Source: Misgurnus anguillicaudatus (lineage: Eukaryota; Chordata; Actinopteri; Cypriniformes; Cobitidae). From it: a stretch of 64,000 bases of DNA. The stretch spans positions 38,866,001-38,930,000 of the forward strand of contig NC_073353.2 of assembly GCF_027580225.2 (NCBI RefSeq). Direction: 5' to 3'. Below the pieces are notes generated by a model. The model worked only from the letters and a program-made list of their open reading frames with translations. It was not told where the DNA came from and did no database searches. A program made the translations under genes and the position numbers. Positions 1-49,279 of this stretch are shown in pieces. Position 1 is the stretch's first letter; each line of letters starts with the position of its first letter.

Positions 1-1230
1 ATAACATGACATTTTTGTACAAACTAGAAGCTCTACAGCAGACGGTCTGAAACACAGAGCTAATCTCACAATCACTAAATCAGTCTGAGATTACATGAAG
101 AGACAGAAAAACTGTGGCAACATCTCATAAATGCCTGAACAGCCTACCTGCAGAACGACCTCAAAAACTTAAAAACTATTCTGGAGTACCAAAGACAACA
201 GCTGCTTTACATTATTATCACACCACATATTATTTTGAGTCCGTAGAAACTACTAAATAAATAAATAAATCTATTTGTTTAATTATCTTTCGAAAACATC
301 CTCACAGTTCTGTAGTTTCAGTATACAGGTTGCTTCAAACACAAACCACTAGTAAGCTGTCCCAACCACACTTAACATCATTGGTTGTCTAGCTGTTGTT
401 ACGTCCATCCCAGTGCTTCAGAAAATACTTTAAGATTCAAAATATTATTTATGTGTCCATTCAGGTCTCCTGTAGAAGGTCTGAAGATGTTATCAAAGCT
501 TTTGCAATGACATAACATCTGAAGGAAGGATTCGAAACAGATGATGAAGCACTGAACATGAAATAGTATGACATCACATTCATGTTGCAGTGATCTGCTG
601 ATATTATAATCTGACAGACATGAACGCTTTTTTTACAAAGAAACAACAAGAACAACAGCTGTCCTCATAACTTGTTGCTATGGTTTCAAATCCGCCAGTC
701 ATCAAACTCGCTGTACCACCACGTTACTGTGGTAAATCTGTGGCGACCTCTGAGAGACGCAGCTGTTTCCTACCAGATGTGCAGCGCTTTAGATTTACAC
801 GAGCACTTCAGAAGCTCCTGTGCTTAACTTCTCTGGCTGTAGTGAGAAATGAGAGGATCCTATTACTGATATTGATTATTTCTCTAATGTCCACACATTT
901 CCCTCATTGGCCGCCAGCAGCAGCAGCAGCACACAGAGAGTATTGGGTTCAGAGGATCTAGCAATTATGTGAAATGTGGGAGAGAAAATCAATATGCTCA
1001 CAGAACGCTATTAACGTCATGAAATGCAAAGATCACGTGTGTGCAAATGTAAAATCTCTTCCTGCACTTCAGAAATCACAGGACAGGCCAGAGCCAGACC
1101 AAACACGCATTAGAAATAAACTATATTGATGTCAACAGGTTTATTTAATATATTTTAAATCCGGAATCCTTTAAATGCATAGTTAAAAGTAAACTATAGA
1201 ACTTTTCTCGTTGTTGTTTTTTGTTAACAC
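1..1230. other. upstream intergenic DNA, no gene seen
   Basis: Both strands show only short frames without family features. The 93-codon frame at 680-961 + has no recognisable domain or splice partner. A CAG run sits near 916-932. Confidence 0.5.
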
Positions 1231-1405
1231 ACAGTGGATGACCTACATTTTTGCATCAATTTTTAAAGTAGGTATTACATGGAATTTGAAGCAATTTATG
1301 CAATTGCTTAAAATTTTAAGTAAAACTTACTTTAAAAAATGGATGCAAAAATGATGCACTATATTTATTAAAAAATCCAGTGTATTAATTTTTACAGTGC
1401 ATTGA
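1230..1405. repeat. small inverted-repeat (hairpin) element
   Basis: TTTTTGCATCAATTTTTAAA near 1248-1270 is the imperfect reverse complement of the segment near 1327-1352 (TTTAAAAAATGGATGCAAAA). It looks like a short foldback MITE of unknown family. Confidence 0.4.
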
Positions 1406-1470
1406 GGTACAGAAATGTTTGCATTTGGTACTAACATGTACCTTTGAGGAACTGATATTGTACATATATG

Positions 1471-2697
1471 CAGGGGCGTCATGCATCATTTTTTTTTAAG
1501 GGGGCACAGTGTGCACAGCTCACAGAAATTTGTGCATAAACAGACATTCAAAGAAACATTGTAGAGCTTTCACAGTCTATTCCTTGGCACTCCCACTTAC
1601 ATTTCTAACAATCTGAGCCCTTCTGCCTTCATGTAAAAACCACCAAAATAAATGTGTTGACTAACTTTTATGTCAAATACTTATATCAATTAATTTAATC
1701 AGAATAATGACAAATTGGCATCTGATATGGCATTTACAGGTATGTTTATATATTATGTTCTGTTTAATGCTGCTCATTTCTGCCATTAATGCATTTGCAC
1801 AACAACTGAGTTATTATGTTATAAAATTAATGTCATTTTAAATGCATAAAGTATATAAACAATGATAAACAACAGCCACTTGATTGATTTTAATGCTCAG
1901 TGCTGCAAAAGCAATAATGCTGTAATATATGGCAAGCCGTTTTGACTTTTATTTGTTGAGTTCTTGATATCAACAATTCAAATTTCACTAAATTTTAAAA
2001 TTTTAATTCTTTATATCAGGAATTACATTTCTACTAACAATGGCAATTGTTGATATCAAGAATTACATTTTCACTAGTAAAAATGTCATTGATACTTGAT
2101 ATCAGCAAATGGATTTAGTAACAATTGCTATTTTTGATATCAATTAATAAATTTTCACTAGTAAAATGTCACCATATAGGCCACCATTCAAATTCAGTTT
2201 TTTATAAAGTTGATTCTTGATACCAATAATTCGATTGTCACTATAGTGACAATGTTTATTTCTGTTATAATGAATGGGATTGTTCGTAATAAAGCCATTC
2301 TGAAATTGTATTGATATCAGAAATACAATTTCACATAACAGAAATCAACATTGACAAGAACTCAACGAATAAAAGTCAAAACGGCTTTCCATAGTAATCT
2401 ACACTGTTTAGTTTCCACTTTTTATTTTAATTGCACATATTAAAAACTTATTAGAGGAACGCATTTTTGCACAAAATTTGACCTCAGGTGTGAGCATGTG
2501 ATTCCGCGCCCTCGTGACCTCTGGCTGTAGATGAATCTAGAAATCTACTAATATAATATCGAGTCTGTCACATTTTGAATCATACAATTTCTACACAGCG
2601 GAGGTTAACTGCACATTTTACCGTACTGTAGTTTGGAAATGTGCAAAATCCATTTGGCTAAAAAAACTGAGGGGGCACGTGCCCCATGATGCCTCTG
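1471..2697. mobile_element. hAT-like non-autonomous DNA transposon
   Basis: The left end CAGGGGCGTCATGCAT and the reverse complement of the right end, CAGAGGCATCATGGGG, are similar and have the CAGGGGC start common in teleost hAT elements. The 8-bp flanks catatatg and cattggtg match at 5 of 8 positions, fitting a decayed target duplication. There is no transposase frame. A second MITE is nested inside. Confidence 0.5.
1930..2391. mobile_element. nested palindromic MITE, TA-flanked
   Basis: The terminal inverted repeats begin TGGCAAGCCGTTTTGACTTT on the left and TGGAAAGCCGTTTTGACTTT (reverse complement) on the right, and match for about 37 bases with two differences. TA dinucleotides flank both ends. 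The interior is rich in TTGATATCA-type motifs. It is inserted in the hAT-like element at 1471-2697. Confidence 0.6.
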
Positions 2698-2799
2698 CAT
2701 TGGTGTAGTTCTACTTTTGAAAGGGTACCTCCCCAGTGACAGCTCTTGTCCCTTTTATTCTGAGAGTTTACAAATAAAACAGCTTTTAATTGCTGTACA

Positions 2800-3025
2800 A
2801 CGAGTCCAGCCTGATCTTATTAGAATTTGTACATATTTTATGAAATGGTTAATTCGTATGCAGTTAATCATGGCAAAACGTATGATTATCATAAAAAAAA
2901 TAATAATGAAACCCCACTCCTAACCCTGTCCCTAACCACAACGTCACAGAGGTCTACAAATCGTACAAAATGAATGAATGTGGTTGTACAAATTAATATG
3001 AATTAGCCACCTTGTAAAATACATA
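2800..3025. repeat. dispersed cyprinid repeat fragment
   Basis: The stretch with cctgatcttattagaatttg, cctaaccctgtccctaacc and a tail near gaattagccacc resembles a dispersed repeat common in zebrafish-like genomes. Ends are not defined. Confidence 0.4.
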
Positions 3026-3221
3026 CACATTGTCACGAGTGGCCAGACAGAGCAAAATTTAGACTGTCAATACAAATGTATTAGATGTCCAACCATGGCC
3101 CAAAAATAAATAAAGTTAGATTTCAGTTTATGCTGTTCTTCACCATGCAAAAACATTTTGAGTTGTGAGAATGAACTCTTTATTTTTTCTACAAAAACAA
3201 GCTACAATTCTTACGATATGA

Positions 3222-3355
3222 ACCTGTAGCTCAACTGATAGAGTAATGCATTAGCAGTGTAAAGGTTTGCGTGTTCGATTTCAAGGGAACACACATACTG
3301 GTAAAAAATGTTTATTTTCATAGCACTGTAAATGTCTGCTAAATGCATAAATATA
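3222..3355 (+). repeat. tRNA-derived SINE
   Basis: It has a tRNA-like head with a degenerate A box (gtagctcaactgatagag) and B box (gtgttcgatttc), then a body ending in actgtaaatgtctgctaaatg, a teleost SINE 3' domain. It is decayed and not a functional tRNA. Confidence 0.6.
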
Positions 3356-3359
3356 CAGT

Positions 3360-4510
3360 AAATAAACCTTGGCCAAAGAATATTTCACTTGATTAATAAA
3401 ACAAACGAACAACCCCTTTAAATTCTCCCTCACCCTGATTGAGTTTGATGGGTTTTGTCAGTACTGTATGTGGTTCAAATGCAGTTTTAGATTTGCACAT
3501 TTACTGGCGTCTCTCCTGTCACAGCGGTGAGTTTGTGTGGGTGCGAATCACAGCCCTCACATCTCACACCTTAAACCTGCCAAAGAAATGAAAGCCTGAT
3601 GCATCTTCTGTAAGCCTGTTATCAGTGAAAGACACTGGAGTTACTGTCAATTTCATCATTTCCTTAAAAGTTAATCATGTTAGTGTTGAAATGAGAGAAA
3701 TTACTTACCCACAAAAAAACAAAGATTTACTTACACTTATGTGAGTCTGCTCTTATTCCCTAAAAATGCAAATGCTCTTTATTATACAGTGGCGGTTCAT
3801 AATGACTCTGTCCTCTTTAAATAAAGACCATTAAAAACACTCATTAATGTAGATCATAATGAATCATGATTAGGCTACATCATGCATTGCATCATTCACT
3901 ATTCAGCCTTTTCTTTCTGGACAAAACATGAACACACAAACCATGCAACGTCAATCTGCATCTCATATGGGTTCCACAGAAAAACAACAGAATTAGTGCA
4001 TCATTTATATGACCTATTTTTTGTGTGCATATTATATTATATGGTAAAACTAGCACATGAAACTGACATCCAAACCTTTTTAGCCTGCATGTTAAAGCTG
4101 AAGTAATTGCATACTGTCATGAGGAACTGCTGTGGTTTACATCACATTATGTTTGCTTAAATGAATTTGGTGGGTTTATATTTGGTGGATCATTATCTGG
4201 TATATTAGGGTATTTCTTTGTCAAATAAATAATATTGAGTAAAACAGCTGGCTTTTTCCCAATCCTAAGTCATTATAATGAATTCACAGAGCAACGAAAG
4301 TCCTGAATTTTAGCTTGACCTTATGGAAAATTAAAATACTGAATTGAAAAATTCTGTCCAACAGCGCCTCTCTGTGGTTAATAACAGAACTGCACCACTA
4401 CAATTCTCTCGTCATCATCACAGACCAAACCACACTCAGCACATCACTCACATCACAGTTTATACTCACTGTAGACAAACCTACATTTACTATAATCTGA
4501 GTTTATTTTC
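3360..4510. other. intergenic DNA, no gene seen
   Basis: Only short random frames are present (for example 3882-4106 +). No domain, RNA gene or clear repeat is recognised. Confidence 0.4.
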
Positions 4511-4515
4511 TTTAA

Positions 4516-6124
4516 CCCTTATATTATGTTCCATGTCAATTTGACCCGTTTAGATTTTTAAGCTGTTGGAAAAAACAGTTAACTTGTGATATTATTCTTG
4601 ATATTTTGTGATTTTTTCCTAATTTATGGCCATGAACATGAATGCAAAGTAAGGATATGCTGAGATGTTTCGAAGTGTATGCAAATAATTTTCTAACGAT
4701 TTTGATTTTTTAGATCCAAATTAAATAAATGTTTTCAGTGTTTGCTGCTAAGTTGATGTTTTACTATCCTGAAATGGGGTAAAAATGCTTCTCCTCACTC
4801 TTTTCAGTAAAAAAGACTTGGTAAAAGATGATTAAAGTGAGCTATCATTTCTATTTTCAATGTATATGAAATACTACTAGTTATATCTTTTTCTTCTAGA
4901 CATTTAGTCACTTTTCTCATTTAGGGCCATGAACATGCATGCAAAGTTAGGACACTGATGTGTTTTGAAGTGTTTTTTTTTTTTATATAAAAATGCTTTT
5001 TTTGCAGGTTAATTTGACCCATTTTTTGTTGTTGTTGTTCCAAGGCAACTGTATAATTAAATTTATTGTGTATATGTTGGTGTTTTGCTACTCTGGAAAG
5101 GGAAAATTGAGCTTTTCCTCATTATTTTCAGTACTGATAAAGACTTCCTCAGACACAAAAAGTAAAAGTGAGTTATCATTTCTATTTTCAATGTATTTGA
5201 AACCCTGTGTAAAGTAGATGAATTCAGACCCACAGAAAATCCAGTGGTAAATATAGGAAATGACAGTGCGTTCCACAAAACATAACACCAAAACAAGCAC
5301 CATTTGTGTAAAATGCAAGTCAGAAAGCATGCTTGATATGTGCATATTAGGTAAACAGTGATTTCTTGAATTTGTACAATGAACCTCATAAGATGAGCCT
5401 GTTTAGCAAAAGGAAACATTTCATTTCATTTCATTTCACAACAATATTACATTGTTTATTTTGGATGTTTTAAACATAGGTATGTTAAAAAAACAAAAAA
5501 AAAAAACATGTTGAATAAAAATGTAAAATGTTACAACAGTTTATTTTCAACATTTGTTAAAACAAACATGTTAACATTTTTGATTAAATGCATTTCTTTT
5601 TTTTCATGTGTTAATATTTTTTATTGTTTTTTTTCTCCTTATCCATTTTGTTTATTTATTTACATCTAATTATGTCTGTTGTACTTATGCTCCTTTATTC
5701 AAAATTTTTCCACTCTTATATCAAATTACATTTACAGTTATACACACACACACACACACACACACCATTCTGGTTTCCATGTTTTGTGGGGACATTCCAT
5801 AGACGTAATGCATTTTATACCATATACTGTATATTCTATTCCCCTAACCTACCCCATTCCCTAACCCCAACCATCACAGAAACCTTTCTGATACTTTACA
5901 TTTTCAAGATACATCATTCTATTTGATTTATAAGCTTGTTTCCTCATGGGGACATCAAAAAAAGCATTTCTAAAAGTATACTTAAGGTGTTTGTAATGTG
6001 TGACAAATACTGATTCTAAAATGGTCCTGTTCATACGTAATTCCTTCTTGTGTTTCATAATGTGATATTTATGGAATTGCATTGAATCCAATTAGGGTCA
6101 ATTAGACTTGCTCCATCAAAAGGG
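4516..6124. mobile_element. TTAA-flanked piggyBac-like element, non-autonomous
   Basis: TTAA lies at 4512-4515 and 6125-6128. The left end is CCCTTATATTATG...GTCAATTTGACCC; the right end, reverse-complemented, is CCCTTTTGATGGAG...TCTAATTGACCC. TTAA targets and CCCT starts fit the piggyBac superfamily. The interior has repeated 'ggccatgaacatg.atgcaaag' segments (about 4628 and 4925), a CA microsatellite and another dispersed repeat. No transposase is present. Confidence 0.5.
5742..5960. repeat. CA microsatellite followed by a dispersed fish repeat
   Basis: (AC)n at about 5742-5765 is followed by tgttttgtggggacattcca, a block of ccctaacc-type motifs and cttgtttcctcatggggaca. This combination is a frequent dispersed repeat in fish genomes. 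The frames across it (5608-5926 +) are not genes. Confidence 0.5.
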
Positions 6125-6129
6125 TTAAT

Positions 6130-6960
6130 ATTGTGTGGTTTTTGAAGATGAGAGAATCTCACAGTCCGATCACATTCTGATTTGTTGAGATTTGGATCAT
6201 TTCCAACATCACGAATGTCAGTGACAAAGGTGAAAAAACTGTCTGTATTTATAGCATTTATATGCATTAAGCAGTGTTTGTCCATGTTGTCAGAACTTAC
6301 TGTGGCCCATCATTAGTCAAGAAACGTCTCTGTATGAGAACAAAAGAAATACAACAAATAATGCATGACTTTGAACACTTCTAACCACATTGCATTTCAC
6401 TTTCAAGTTTATTTTATTTTTAAAACTGTGTTTTCCATCAGTCTGGAATCCAGGCACAGATATGAATGTTTATTGATAATCTACTGCTACACTATGGCAG
6501 ACAAATGTACACTTTGAGCATTGACAGTTATTATGCAATCGGTCCTTTATTTGAGCAAGACTTTATGATGTTCAGATGATAAACAAACTGAAAATATGAG
6601 TGTGTTTGATGACAGCCTCTATTTCTTCATTTCCATGTCACATTTTAATAATGTTATTGCGCATTTTTTAACCTGAGAACAATATGTCTGTTTCTGACTC
6701 CATACAGTAGATCTACATCTGTCTGAGAATGAGGATTATATAATGTTCAAACTTCTTTTACAAACTTTCTTAAACTTTTATGCTTTAAAGATTTATCTTA
6801 ATGAACTTAAGCTCAATGCATCTTAGGCGAAAGTATAGTAAAGTATATAACAAACTGGTCAGTATTTGATAGTGAATATTCAGTCTTCTGATATGTTTGG
6901 TTGCAACTATGATTTAGTTTGATTTCATATTTCTTGTACATCTCTTTATCTTTGATTTTT
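6130..6960. other. intergenic DNA, no gene seen
   Basis: AT-rich sequence without recognisable genes, RNA genes or clear repeats. Confidence 0.4.
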
Positions 6961-6964
6961 GCAG

Positions 6965-7124
6965 ACCTTCTGAATTGCTCTTGGTTACACCCTCATATGT
7001 TTACATTCACAGACTTTAAAAAAAAGCTCATTGGAGATCTTTATCCTGTGCCAAAATTAGATAATAACCCTTCATCAGGAAGCTTTGGGGTATCATGTAA
7101 ACTGTGGAAGAATATGTTGCAGAT
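6965..7124 (+). other. candidate orphan exon (unassigned)
   Basis: An open frame is bounded by a good acceptor (long pyrimidine run, then ttttgcag/AC) and a near-consensus donor (AT/gtaagt). It would encode a 52-codon piece starting DLLNCSWLHPHMFTFTDFKK and ending near KLWKNMLQ, phase 1 in and phase 2 out. Phase 2 does not join to arhgap6 exon 2 (phase 0), so it is not an alternative arhgap6 first exon of the usual kind. No family is recognised. It may be chance. Confidence 0.2.
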
Positions 7125-8127
7125 GTAAGTAAAAGTGTCTCTTTGGTGAGGTTTAACAAACTTTACTATGACCAGGAGGTATTTAATCATTACTTTCACT
7201 TCCCAAAGTCACATTCACCAAGTGTGATGTCTTATCTGAGCTTTTGTGGAGGAAAATGATGACGATAGTCACATTAACACGAATGATTCAGACCCAAAAC
7301 AACAACAAAAAACTGCTTTCATTTGTGAAAAATATGAAAATGTCAATCATTCAATACACCAAATAGAGGCCTAACAAAAATACCAAATATGCTGTCACAA
7401 GCATTTGGGTGTGTAAGTGAAGAACATGTTCAAACCTATTGTGCTGAGTAAAGATCAGTTTAATATGACAAGAATGACATGTTTCCATATTATTGATGGA
7501 TGGGTTGGGCAAAATTATGAAATTCAGAATTGACAGCTTGACAGTTTATAAATTGCAATATGAATTGAATTGGCCACAACCACAAAAAAAGAAAAATGAA
7601 TTTATTTATGCAATTTAAACAAAACAAACCCCACGACTGCAGAGGAAGTTTATTACATCAAAACAGATTATGTAACTCTTTAAGGTCGTTTTTCTTCTAA
7701 GCTGTTTATTATGTAGAGGTAAATAGCACTGATTATAAGAGAAGTTTATCTGTTTAAACGTTTTTTTAAAGAGTTGGCACGTCAAAATAATTTGGGTTCT
7801 CCTCCCCCCTAAATTACGCCTGAACATTCTCTACAAGAACCTCCTTAAAAGTCAGCTTGACTCCCTCTGAAGTTCACTGGGTTGGCTAACACACAGAGTT
7901 ACGTGTATTATTGTGTTGAGACACACACACACACACACACTTCAGTTGCTGCGGGGCGGAGGATAGAGATGCGCAGCGCCGCGCACAGAGGGCAGGCGCG
8001 TTCACAGACGTAGCCGAGAAACTTTACAGACGCGCGCAGTTTGGCACAACTAATGGAAACCTTTACAGACGAGATGGATGAGAAAACACAACGTGTTTCA
8101 TTTCCTTTTGCAATTAATGTCGCTCGG

Positions 8128-8133
8128 ATGTAG
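8128..8133 (+). promoter_or_regulatory. minimal start-stop upstream ORF (ATG-TAG)
   Basis: ATG at 8128 is followed directly by TAG at 8131, in the same frame as the main ORF. Start-stop elements in leaders are known to stall or slow ribosomes. It matters only if transcription starts upstream of 8128. Confidence 0.4.
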
Positions 8134-8156
8134 TTGCGACCGTCGCGTTTCTTCTC

Positions 8157-8192
8157 ATGGGTTTGTTGTGCGCACCGGGCTTCGCGTTATAG
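8157..8192 (+). promoter_or_regulatory. 11-codon upstream ORF just before the arhgap6 start
   Basis: ATG 8157 opens a short frame reading MGLLCAPGFAL and closes at TAG 8190-8192, seven bases before the main ATG, in a different frame. Its context has G at +4 but C at -3, so it is of moderate strength. It would be expected to reduce or regulate translation of the main ORF if it lies in the leader. Confidence 0.4.
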
Positions 8193-8199
8193 CGCAGTG

Positions 8200-45175
<36,976 letters not shown>

Positions 45176-45510
45176 GAAATACAAACCTTCAGAAGATTTG
45201 AAGGATTCACTTCAGTGTGTGCGGATGAATTTACTGAAGTTAGCAGTCACACAACAGAAACGTTTAACATTTAATGATTCAATCCTTTATTTTATTTGAT
45301 TTTTTTGTCTGTGATATGTATAGTGCCTTTTTCATCTTTAACTGCGGTGTAAAGATCTTCCTTCTTCTCTTCTGTCAGTTTCTTGTAAAGATCCCCATTC
45401 TCTACTTTCATACATGTCCTGCTTTATTTACAGTTAAGACATATTTTATTTATTTTTATATTGAGCAAAAACCAAATAAAGCATCAAGTGTAAACAGAAG
45501 TTATTGTAAG
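45176..45510 (+). promoter_or_regulatory. arhgap6: arhgap6 3' UTR with likely poly(A) signal
   Basis: Downstream of the stop, the first canonical AATAAA is at 45475-45480, followed by a GT-rich stretch (ctgtatgtgcc). Further AATAAA hexamers follow (about 45634, 45693 and beyond), so longer UTR forms are possible. Confidence 0.5.
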
Positions 45511-48500
45511 CTATTTTATTCTGTATGTGCCATGAATTAGATCTCTAAATGTATGGATGGATGCATTTCATATCTTAATTACAATGAAGTGACAAAATTC
45601 TAGTAAATGCACAGTGCTTTGTAAAATATTTTAATAAATACATTCAATATAAAATACACATTATTTAAATATGCAAAGCTCCATACCAGAAAATAAAACG
45701 TCATTTACACTTGTATAATCTTTATTGAAATATTTTTTTGTAATTCAAAATCAGATTAGCACTCTTATGACAGAAATCAAGTTCTGTTTAAAATAAATAG
45801 TTCAGGTTTAATCCATTGCAACATCAAAATTATTTATTATTCATGTTATTTATTAAATTAGCTACTTTAGTATTTTACCACTGTTTGTAATGTCTATTAT
45901 CTTTGCATTTTCCCAGAATTATATATTCAAAATGTAAGCTAAAAGTTTAATTATTTCGAGGAGCTGGTTGATTTATATTCATCTTTAATCAGTTTCTGCT
46001 GCTCCGACTGTTTTCATCACCTGATTATCAAAAACAACCAGAACCTTACAAACAAAACTGCATCCAATCTACTGCACTGAACTGATTTTTTTTTTAAGTT
46101 ATGTTTTTGGGCCATTGTTGCTTTTTTATTAGATAGGTAGTATAATAAGACAGTAAATCATATAGGGTGGAAAGAGGGGTACGGGATCAGCAAAGTACCT
46201 CAAGCCGGAATTCATACTAGGATGTATTTGAACTCAGAAAGTGCTTTTTGCATCGTATGTCGGAGCACTACACAATTAAATGTTTTTTAACTAAACTTAT
46301 GATAAATATGTCTCGTAATAAATAAGGTACTAATATAAATGAAATATACATTATGAAATAAACAGTAAATGTAATGCATTAAGGTTTTGATAATAAATGA
46401 TACTTTTTTTTGACATTTACATTATGCATTCAGCAGATGCTTTTATCCAAAGCAACTTACAAGGTATACATTACCTTTTGCGCTGCTAACACAATGCTCT
46501 ACCACAGGAACACTAGATCTTTGAAGGTGTACAGCACAGAGAAATATTACGCTCTTTATGTTTGCCTTTTGCTATAAATGATCATAAAATGTTTTGTTCT
46601 GTACATACTGTACATATCATGTGAACAGTCTTAACCATAACCATGTGGTACTGTGTAACTTGTGCAGTAAAGCTCAGCAGTTAACCTTTAAATGATTCAG
46701 TCACATAACAGACACATTCCAGTTTTTCTTTTGATGTTATGCTATATTATTTTAACTATGTCATAACCTTTCAAACCATTTTTGTTTGTTTGTTGCATAT
46801 TACAAAGTCATGTGATATTATATTTTCGCCCATCATCACAGAAGTATCTGAAATGTTTTGAAACAGAATAAATGGGAGCAGAGAATCAGAATGTCTTTCA
46901 TGTGTTTATTACAATCAGATAACATAGCAGTCAGTTTGTGTGACGTGCACACCAATGGTTTAGTTTTATTGCATTATTTGTGCTCTTTTTCATAAACATC
47001 ATCAGCTGAAGATATTTTTATTGCTTTCTCATAAAGCAAACAATTCTTCACATACAGATCCAGTGAGGTTAAAGGTTAAACATGATGATATGTTAGTTTA
47101 CTACATTTTTATTTCATCATGCAGATCAGAACTTATTCATGTGTGTTATGTAACACTTTTTTCTTTTAATGATGTGTGTTGGTGCTAAATAAATAAGACA
47201 TGATGATCCGTCTCATACCAGCAAAATGTGAGATGATTGTACTGAGCTCCAGTTCACTGAAATCTATGTCCATCTTAATTTGAACTTTTTGTTTGTATTT
47301 CAGATCATACTGTAGGTATGGAAGGATGTGTCCATTTAAATCAAACATGAATGTGTCACTATGATGTGCACAATGTTGGGTAAATGTTTACATTTCTGAA
47401 ATGATGACTTCTGGTGTGAATATTAAACACATCATTCTCTGAAGGCCTCACACACGCCTGACATTTAAATGATTGAAGTTTTTTATTTACTTAACCACAA
47501 CAAGGACTTTATCAGTTACTTCACCATTATCTAAATCTGTAAAATGCTTTACTGGTATGATTTAATATTGTGAAAGTGGCATGCAATCACTTCTCTATAT
47601 TAACCACAAGAGGGCGAGAGAGAATAATGTCCACCCTCATCATCATATTATTAAATCAGTCAAAATGATGAAACACAAAACTGTGGTTTGTTTGGAAAAG
47701 CAGCTCATCTACATTCACAGTTATTGTGTTATAATCTAAACAACTTTGAGAAAATATTGTGGTTCAGAAAATATGAACTACAGCATAATGTGGGATTCCC
47801 ATGATCATAGAAAACCTGGAAACACCAAGTAATCGGACCTCGAAAACTCTGTGGAACATTTCGTTGGTCAAAAAGTGTGGGAATTCTCATACTGGAATCT
47901 TTTCATTTGTAATACTCAGATTTTAGTTCACCAAAAAATGTCTTTTGTGATATTTTTGATGTTTTGTTGTTGTTTTGGGGCTTGACATTATAATTTACTC
48001 CATGCAAGTCCAGCTTCATGTCACAGAAAAAATCTAAACTGCATGTGGTTTTGAAATGACATGAGGCTCATCAATTATGACAGCATTTTATTTCTGAACA
48101 GTTTTTAAGGAAAACCACTCGGTAAAGACATCTGGCATCTGGTTGTTGTCACAACACGCTGTAATCTTGCTGAAACAAGCGAGTTTTCCTTCTAAGCCAA
48201 ATCTGCAGCACAGCTGGGAATGTTGCTTTACATTTCACTGCCAGTTACACAGTAATGTGTAGTTTTAAACAAACATGAACAGTGTGAAAAGTGTCATTAT
48301 AACAATACTGCATCATTTTATGTTCATTTATTGTAATTTCTGAGTGTTATGTTATTGAGGTGAATTATTGCATTGACTGTTTGGCGCAGAGCACTGAAAC
48401 GTTTTATTCTTATGTTTATTTGTATTTATTTTTTTGACTGTGCAGGATTGAAGTGGAGTTTCAACATTCACACATGACACCGAGGCGTTGAGAACATCAT

Positions 48501-49276
48501 GTTGTTGAGGTGGATTGTGGGATTGGTGTGAAATGGATATAAGTCTGTCCAGGTGGAGAATATAAAGTTCTGATCACATTCATACATGAATAATCTGAAT
48601 GGATTATTTATTTTATTCTTGTATTATTTGTACACTAGAGGTTACACACAAAGATTTTTTAAATCTTATTTTAGTTCGGGTCTTTATTCTAGCACGAGAT
48701 GACGGCCATCAAAATCACATTGCCAGATGTTTTGTGCTTGAAAGCAGTAATTGGTTGCTTGAAAAGCGGCAAACAACTTTTTTTTATTTCTGTGTGGTTT
48801 TGTTGTTTATTTCCTTTTTTCCTTTTCAAGTGAAGTGCTGTGGACTCTTGAGCCTCAGCAAATAAAGTCAAATGCATACAGTATGTTTGTATTTATTAGT
48901 TTAAAAATTAAATTTGGCTTTGGCTCTATCGTTCAAAAATATTTAAGTTAAATGAATCATTTTTTTAATCAACACACACATCTCTGCTACAAATGAACAC
49001 TTAAAGTTTGTTTGTGTGATCTACCATTATTGTTCAATTACACCTAAAGTGACAGGAGTGCAAACGTTACCCCATAGGTGAGGTTCATTATAACAAACAG
49101 AGGGTTTGTTGTAAAACCTGCTAGATATTGTTTATATATCTGCCTATAATAGATAGATATTCACACAATTATTCATCCATCATCCTTCATCTTACTATCC
49201 TTGTGTTATGCACTAATGCATATAAACAGATTTTTCATGAAAATCATAATTGTGAGTTAATTCTCTTGATATTGTA
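45511..49276. other. downstream intergenic DNA, no gene seen
   Basis: Short frames only. A dispersed repeat fragment lies at about 46110-46260 (gggccattgttgctttttta ... gtggaaagaggggtacggga). Several AATAAA hexamers occur but no coding exon is supported. Confidence 0.4.
46412..46515 (-). repeat. tRNA-derived SINE (minus strand, partial)
   Basis: On the minus strand it ends ttgtaagttgctttggataa and aagcatctgctgaatgcata, the same 3' domain as the other SINEs. The head is largely lost. Confidence 0.6.
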
Positions 49277-49279
49277 TTA

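Larger units (their letters stand above)
7940..8199 (+). promoter_or_regulatory. arhgap6: CpG-rich promoter region and 5' leader of arhgap6
   Basis: From about 7947 the sequence turns abruptly GC- and CpG-rich (gggcgga, gcagcgccgcgc, caggcgcg, gacgcgcgc) against an AT-rich background, and stays so through exon 1. No convincing TATA box is seen. This fits a CpG-island promoter, but the transcription start cannot be read from sequence. A short CA repeat (about 7919-7940) marks the upstream edge. Confidence 0.6.

Noticed and set aside
680..961. 93-codon frame near the left edge
   Set aside because: It has no signal peptide, domain or splice support and ends in a CAG run.
3222..3300. tRNA gene
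   Set aside because: A and B boxes are present but the cloverleaf is broken and a SINE body with the teleost 3' domain follows.
8134..8199. Upstream extension of arhgap6 exon 1
   Set aside because: The frame is open from 8134 but has no ATG before 8200, and the family N-terminus starts with MSAQ.
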